DNA from: Clostridia bacterium
Lineage (GTDB): Bacteria > Bacillota > Clostridia > Oscillospirales > CAG-272
Assembly (NCBI GenBank): GCA_900753295.1
Contig: CAADYQ010000067.1
Span: 1 to 17,671 of the forward strand
Direction: 5' to 3'
DNA length: 17,671 bases
A model generated the notes under the pieces. It did not search any database, was not told the origin of the DNA, and saw nothing but the letters and a program-made list of their open reading frames with translations. Made by a program: the position numbers and the translations under genes. Shown in pieces: positions 15,502 to 17,671 of this stretch (positions are counted from its first letter, which is position 1; the number at the start of each line of letters is the position of its first letter).

Positions 15502-17671
15502 TCAGCTTGCCATCTTACCGTTGGCATCGAAGTAGTACATACCGCCAACGATACCGTAGTCGTTGGGACCGACCCACATGTTGGCATCGCGATACATCTT
15601 GCCGCTTCCCGCGTTGAAGAGGTAATACTCGCCGTCAATGCAGGTAAATCCGAGCGAGAGAACATCATCGGTGTAGTGGTAAACATATCCGTCGCCGCCG
15701 GTAACAAAACCGGTGTGAATGAGCTTACCCTCAGCGTCAAATGCTCTCCAATCGCCCTTGGCGGGGATGAGACCGTTCTTGTTGTCTACCCAGACGGTTT
15801 CGCCTACCGCAAGCTCGCCTGCCGCCTTTACATAGTAGCAGTTGCCGTCAATCTCATAGAGACCGGTGGGAGCGTATGCGCCGTCAATGGTAAGATACTT
15901 TTTGCCGTTTATGGTCACGATGGACTTTTTGCCGTTTTCGATGTCGGGAAGTACCATCTTACCGTCAGCACCAAAGTAGTACATACCGCCAACAAAGCCG
16001 TACTCGGCATTATCGGCTACCCACAGAGTTGCATCGCGGTACATCTTGCCGCTTCCAGCATTGAAGAAGTAGTAATCGTCGCCTATCTTTGTAAAGCCTT
16101 TGGCAAGAACGCCGTTGTCATAGTAGTAGGTGTATCCGCCGGTGGTGATGAAGCCTGTTCTTATCATCTTACCGTCGGCATCGAATTCGTACATACCGCC
16201 GGTGATACCGTATTCATTGTCGGGGACCCACATCATAGCGTTGCTGTACATCTTACCGCTGGAGGCGTTGAAGATGTAGTAGTCATCGCCGATCTTTGTA
16301 AAGCCCTTGGCAAGAACGCCGTTATCGTAGTAGTAGGTAGCGCCGAAAGCATGGATAAATCCGGTGACTATCATTCTTCCCTCGGCATCAAAGTCGAATA
16401 TGCCCTGCTGTATGGGAAGCTCGTTCGTCTTGGTTATCCAGTACTGACGGTTGCGGACTATCTCGCCGGAGGAAGTTCTGGCGTAATAGTAGTAATCACC
16501 GACCTTGATAAGACCTTCGCCGACCTTAACGCCGTCGATATAGTAGAACTTCGAGCCGTCGCCGTCGCAGATGCCGTTCTTGGAGGTATCCTCATCGTGT
16601 ACGATAACGCCATCGCTGTCGAATGCGAAGCCGTATTCGGGCAGCGGCAGACCGTTGTTCTTATTGACCTTGTAGTTGCCGTTTTTGACAGCCTTGCCGT
16701 CCTCGGCAAAGTAATAGTAATGGATATGTCCGTTTTCATCAGCTATTCTTATAAGTCCGGGGAACGCAATGTTTACGCCGTTCTTGATCCAGAATGTATC
16801 ATTGCCTTCAATGCAAAGACCGTTTTTACCTATTGCGGTGAATTCGGCAGTGTATTCGGCATTTTCGGTAGCGGCAACGATCTCCTTGTCCCAGCCCTTG
16901 AACTCGTATGTGAAGCGGGAGGTCTCGGGCTTGGCGGGAGTTTCACCGTCGTATACCGGGATCTCGCCCTTGGCGCAAACGGTTTCATGCTTTACACCGT
17001 TGATGATCCAGGTGATCTTTACATGAGTTGCGGGAATGACCTCGCCGTTTCTGAGAAGCTCATTGCAGACCTCGCAATATACGTCGCCGGTGTAGCCGTC
17101 TTCGGTATCTGTCGCGGGCTTTGCGTTACGGATCACTTCGGTGTGACCATTTGCGGGGATCTCTTTAACTCCGGAGAGTATCGTGCCACAAACATCGCAC
17201 TTGGTTCCGGCTGTTGTTCCGGGTTCCGTGCAAGTCGCAGGTACCTCGGCAACATCAACAGGTGTGTGGGCTTTCTTTTCGATCACCTTAGCCTCACGGC
17301 TGAGTTCTTTCTTGCAAACTTCGCAGTAGACTACTTCGTCGCAGCTACCTTCGTCAGCACAAGTAGAATCGATCACGTTCTCACGAACTGCTGCGCCGCG
17401 TGTATGACCCATAGCAGGGAGTGTCTTCGACACACGAGTGAGTTCCTCTTTGCAGACTTCACAGTAAACTACTTCTTCATAGCTTCCGGCAGCCTCACAG
17501 GTGGCAAGAACGACGCTCTCTTTCACTGCCTTACCGGGGGTGTGTCCCTTGGCAGGAATCTCTTCAACTCCGGAAAGTATTTTGTTGCAAACGCTGCACT
17601 TGGTTCCGGCGGTGTTACCCTTCTCGGTACAGGTTGCATCTTTCGCGGCAACATCAACAGGAGTGTGTCCC
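15502..17671 (-). CDS. Large surface protein with cysteine repeats and cell-wall-binding repeats (5' end outside window)
   Basis: The frame is open from base 17671 to the TAA at 15502, giving 722 residues of the C-terminal part; the internal GTG at 17526 is not a plausible start because the repeat pattern continues upstream of it in frame. Going from N to C, the first part is five 40-46 aa repeats ending in (G/A)HTP-like motifs with spacing C-x10-C-x2-C (for example TCTEKGNTAGTKCSVC); in the last copy the first cysteine is replaced (ATDTEDGYTGDVYCEVC). Next is an InlB/Listeria-Bacteroides-type beta-repeat (WIINGVKHE ... FKGWDKEIVAATENAEYTAEF). The last 430 or so residues are choline-binding-like wall-binding repeats of 69 and about 149 residues. 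The C-terminal 69 residues closely match the end of the 1992-aa protein. Likely a non-covalently wall-anchored adhesin or structural protein; any catalytic domain would be upstream, outside the window. Confidence 0.88.
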   Translation of the reverse strand, partial: GHTPVDVAAKDATCTEKGNTAGTKCSVCNKILSGVEEIPAKGHTPGKAVKESVVLATCEAAGSYEEVVYCEVCKEELTRVSKTLPAMGHTRGAAVRENVIDSTCADEGSCDEVVYCEVCKKELSREAKVIEKKAHTPVDVAEVPATCTEPGTTAGTKCDVCGTILSGVKEIPANGHTEVIRNAKPATDTEDGYTGDVYCEVCNELLRNGEVIPATHVKITWIINGVKHETVCAKGEIPVYDGETPAKPETSRFTYEFKGWDKEIVAATENAEYTAEFTAIGKNGLCIEGNDTFWIKNGVNIAFPGLIRIADENGHIHYYYFAEDGKAVKNGNYKVNKNNGLPLPEYGFAFDSDGVIVHDEDTSKNGICDGDGSKFYYIDGVKVGEGLIKVGDYYYYARTSSGEIVRNRQYWITKTNELPIQQGIFDFDAEGRMIVTGFIHAFGATYYYDNGVLAKGFTKIGDDYYIFNASSGKMYSNAMMWVPDNEYGITGGMYEFDADGKMIRTGFITTGGYTYYYDNGVLAKGFTKIGDDYYFFNAGSGKMYRDATLWVADNAEYGFVGGMYYFGADGKMVLPDIENGKKSIVTINGKKYLTIDGAYAPTGLYEIDGNCYYVKAAGELAVGETVWVDNKNGLIPAKGDWRAFDAEGKLIHTGFVTGGDGYVYHYTDDVLSLGFTCIDGEYYLFNAGSGKMYRDANMWVGPNDYGIVGGMYYFDANGKMAS
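15511..16816 (-). repeat. Cell-wall-binding repeat block of the partial surface protein
   Basis: Modules with GFTKIGDDYY(I/F)FNA.SGKMY and MYYF.ADGKM recur. The CCCACA landmark occurs at 15573, 16020 and 16227, giving spacings of 447 and 207 bases (149 and 69 aa). The block therefore mixes a long unit, like that of the neighbouring protein plus one codon, with a short unit lacking the NLETG/IDG half. Confidence 0.88.
16825..17024 (-). other. InlB/Listeria-Bacteroides-type beta-repeat domain
   Basis: Within the partial surface protein the segment from THVKITWIINGVKHE through YEFKGWDKEIVAATENAEYT has the W-I-x-NG opening and FxGW...(A/V)xENxxYTAxF closing pattern of this small beta-grasp repeat, common in Firmicute and Listeria surface proteins. 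It bridges the cysteine repeats and the wall-binding repeats. Confidence 0.7.
17024..17671 (-). repeat. Cysteine-containing 40-46 aa tandem repeats
   Basis: Five consecutive units of 40, 46, 46, 41 and 41 residues, each with a TC-x10-C-x2-C cysteine pattern and ending at a (G/A)HT motif. Two sequence types are visible: A (TAGTKC.VC..ILSGV.EIPA) and B (EEVVYCEVCKEEL). The order is A-B-B-A, then a degenerate copy with the first cysteine lost. The array continues off the window edge. Confidence 0.85.

Noticed and set aside
17524..17526. GTG as the start of the partial surface protein
   Set aside because: The in-frame sequence upstream to the window edge continues the same cysteine repeats, and there is no signal peptide after the GTG.

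Overview
All credible genes in this window lie on the minus strand, so the layout reads from high to low coordinates. The base composition is moderately GC-rich. The choline-binding-like cell-wall repeats, the TetR/ABC-exporter operon with a clean sigma-A-type promoter and the InlB-like repeat all suggest a Gram-positive Firmicute, most likely a gut-type Clostridium (Oscillospiraceae/Ruminococcus-like). No marker gene is present, so this is an inference. No tRNA, rRNA, CRISPR array, transposase or phage gene was seen.

Region 1 (17671 to 9380) encodes two very large surface proteins. The first is cut by the window edge. It has cysteine-rich C-x10-C-x2-C repeats, an InlB-like beta-repeat and a C-terminal block of aromatic/glycine-rich cell-wall-binding repeats. 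The second is complete at 1992 aa. It has a signal peptide, an N-terminal domain I do not recognise, a phosphodiester glycosidase (NAGPA/DUF2233) domain with an NLDGGGSST motif, a Big_2-like domain, and about 900 residues of cell-wall-binding repeats. Part of that block is a tandem array with an exact 444-bp (148-aa) period. The two proteins share a nearly identical C-terminal module, and each gene is followed by a strong GC-rich hairpin.

Region 2 (9307 to 3497) is a tightly packed surface-polysaccharide cassette of five genes: two family-2-type glycosyltransferases, a Wzx-type flippase, a GT4 glycosyltransferase and a Wzy-type polymerase/O-antigen ligase-like membrane protein. The genes overlap or abut by a few bases, which implies one mRNA and translational coupling. 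A terminator-like hairpin follows the last gene. Initiating phosphoglycosyltransferase and chain-length control genes are absent from the window.

Region 3 (3386 to 1) is a self-contained regulated exporter operon. A consensus promoter (TTGACA, 17 bp, TATAAT) is followed by a 36-bp palindrome that is probably the repressor operator. Next come a TetR-family regulator, an ABC ATPase, a 12-TM ABC permease and a second ABC ATPase cut by the window edge.

Working model (inference): regions 1 and 2 together make, export and then bind or trim a cell-surface glycan. The secreted phosphodiester glycosidase would act on sugar-1-phosphate linkages in that or a related wall polymer. Region 3 looks like an independent efflux unit.
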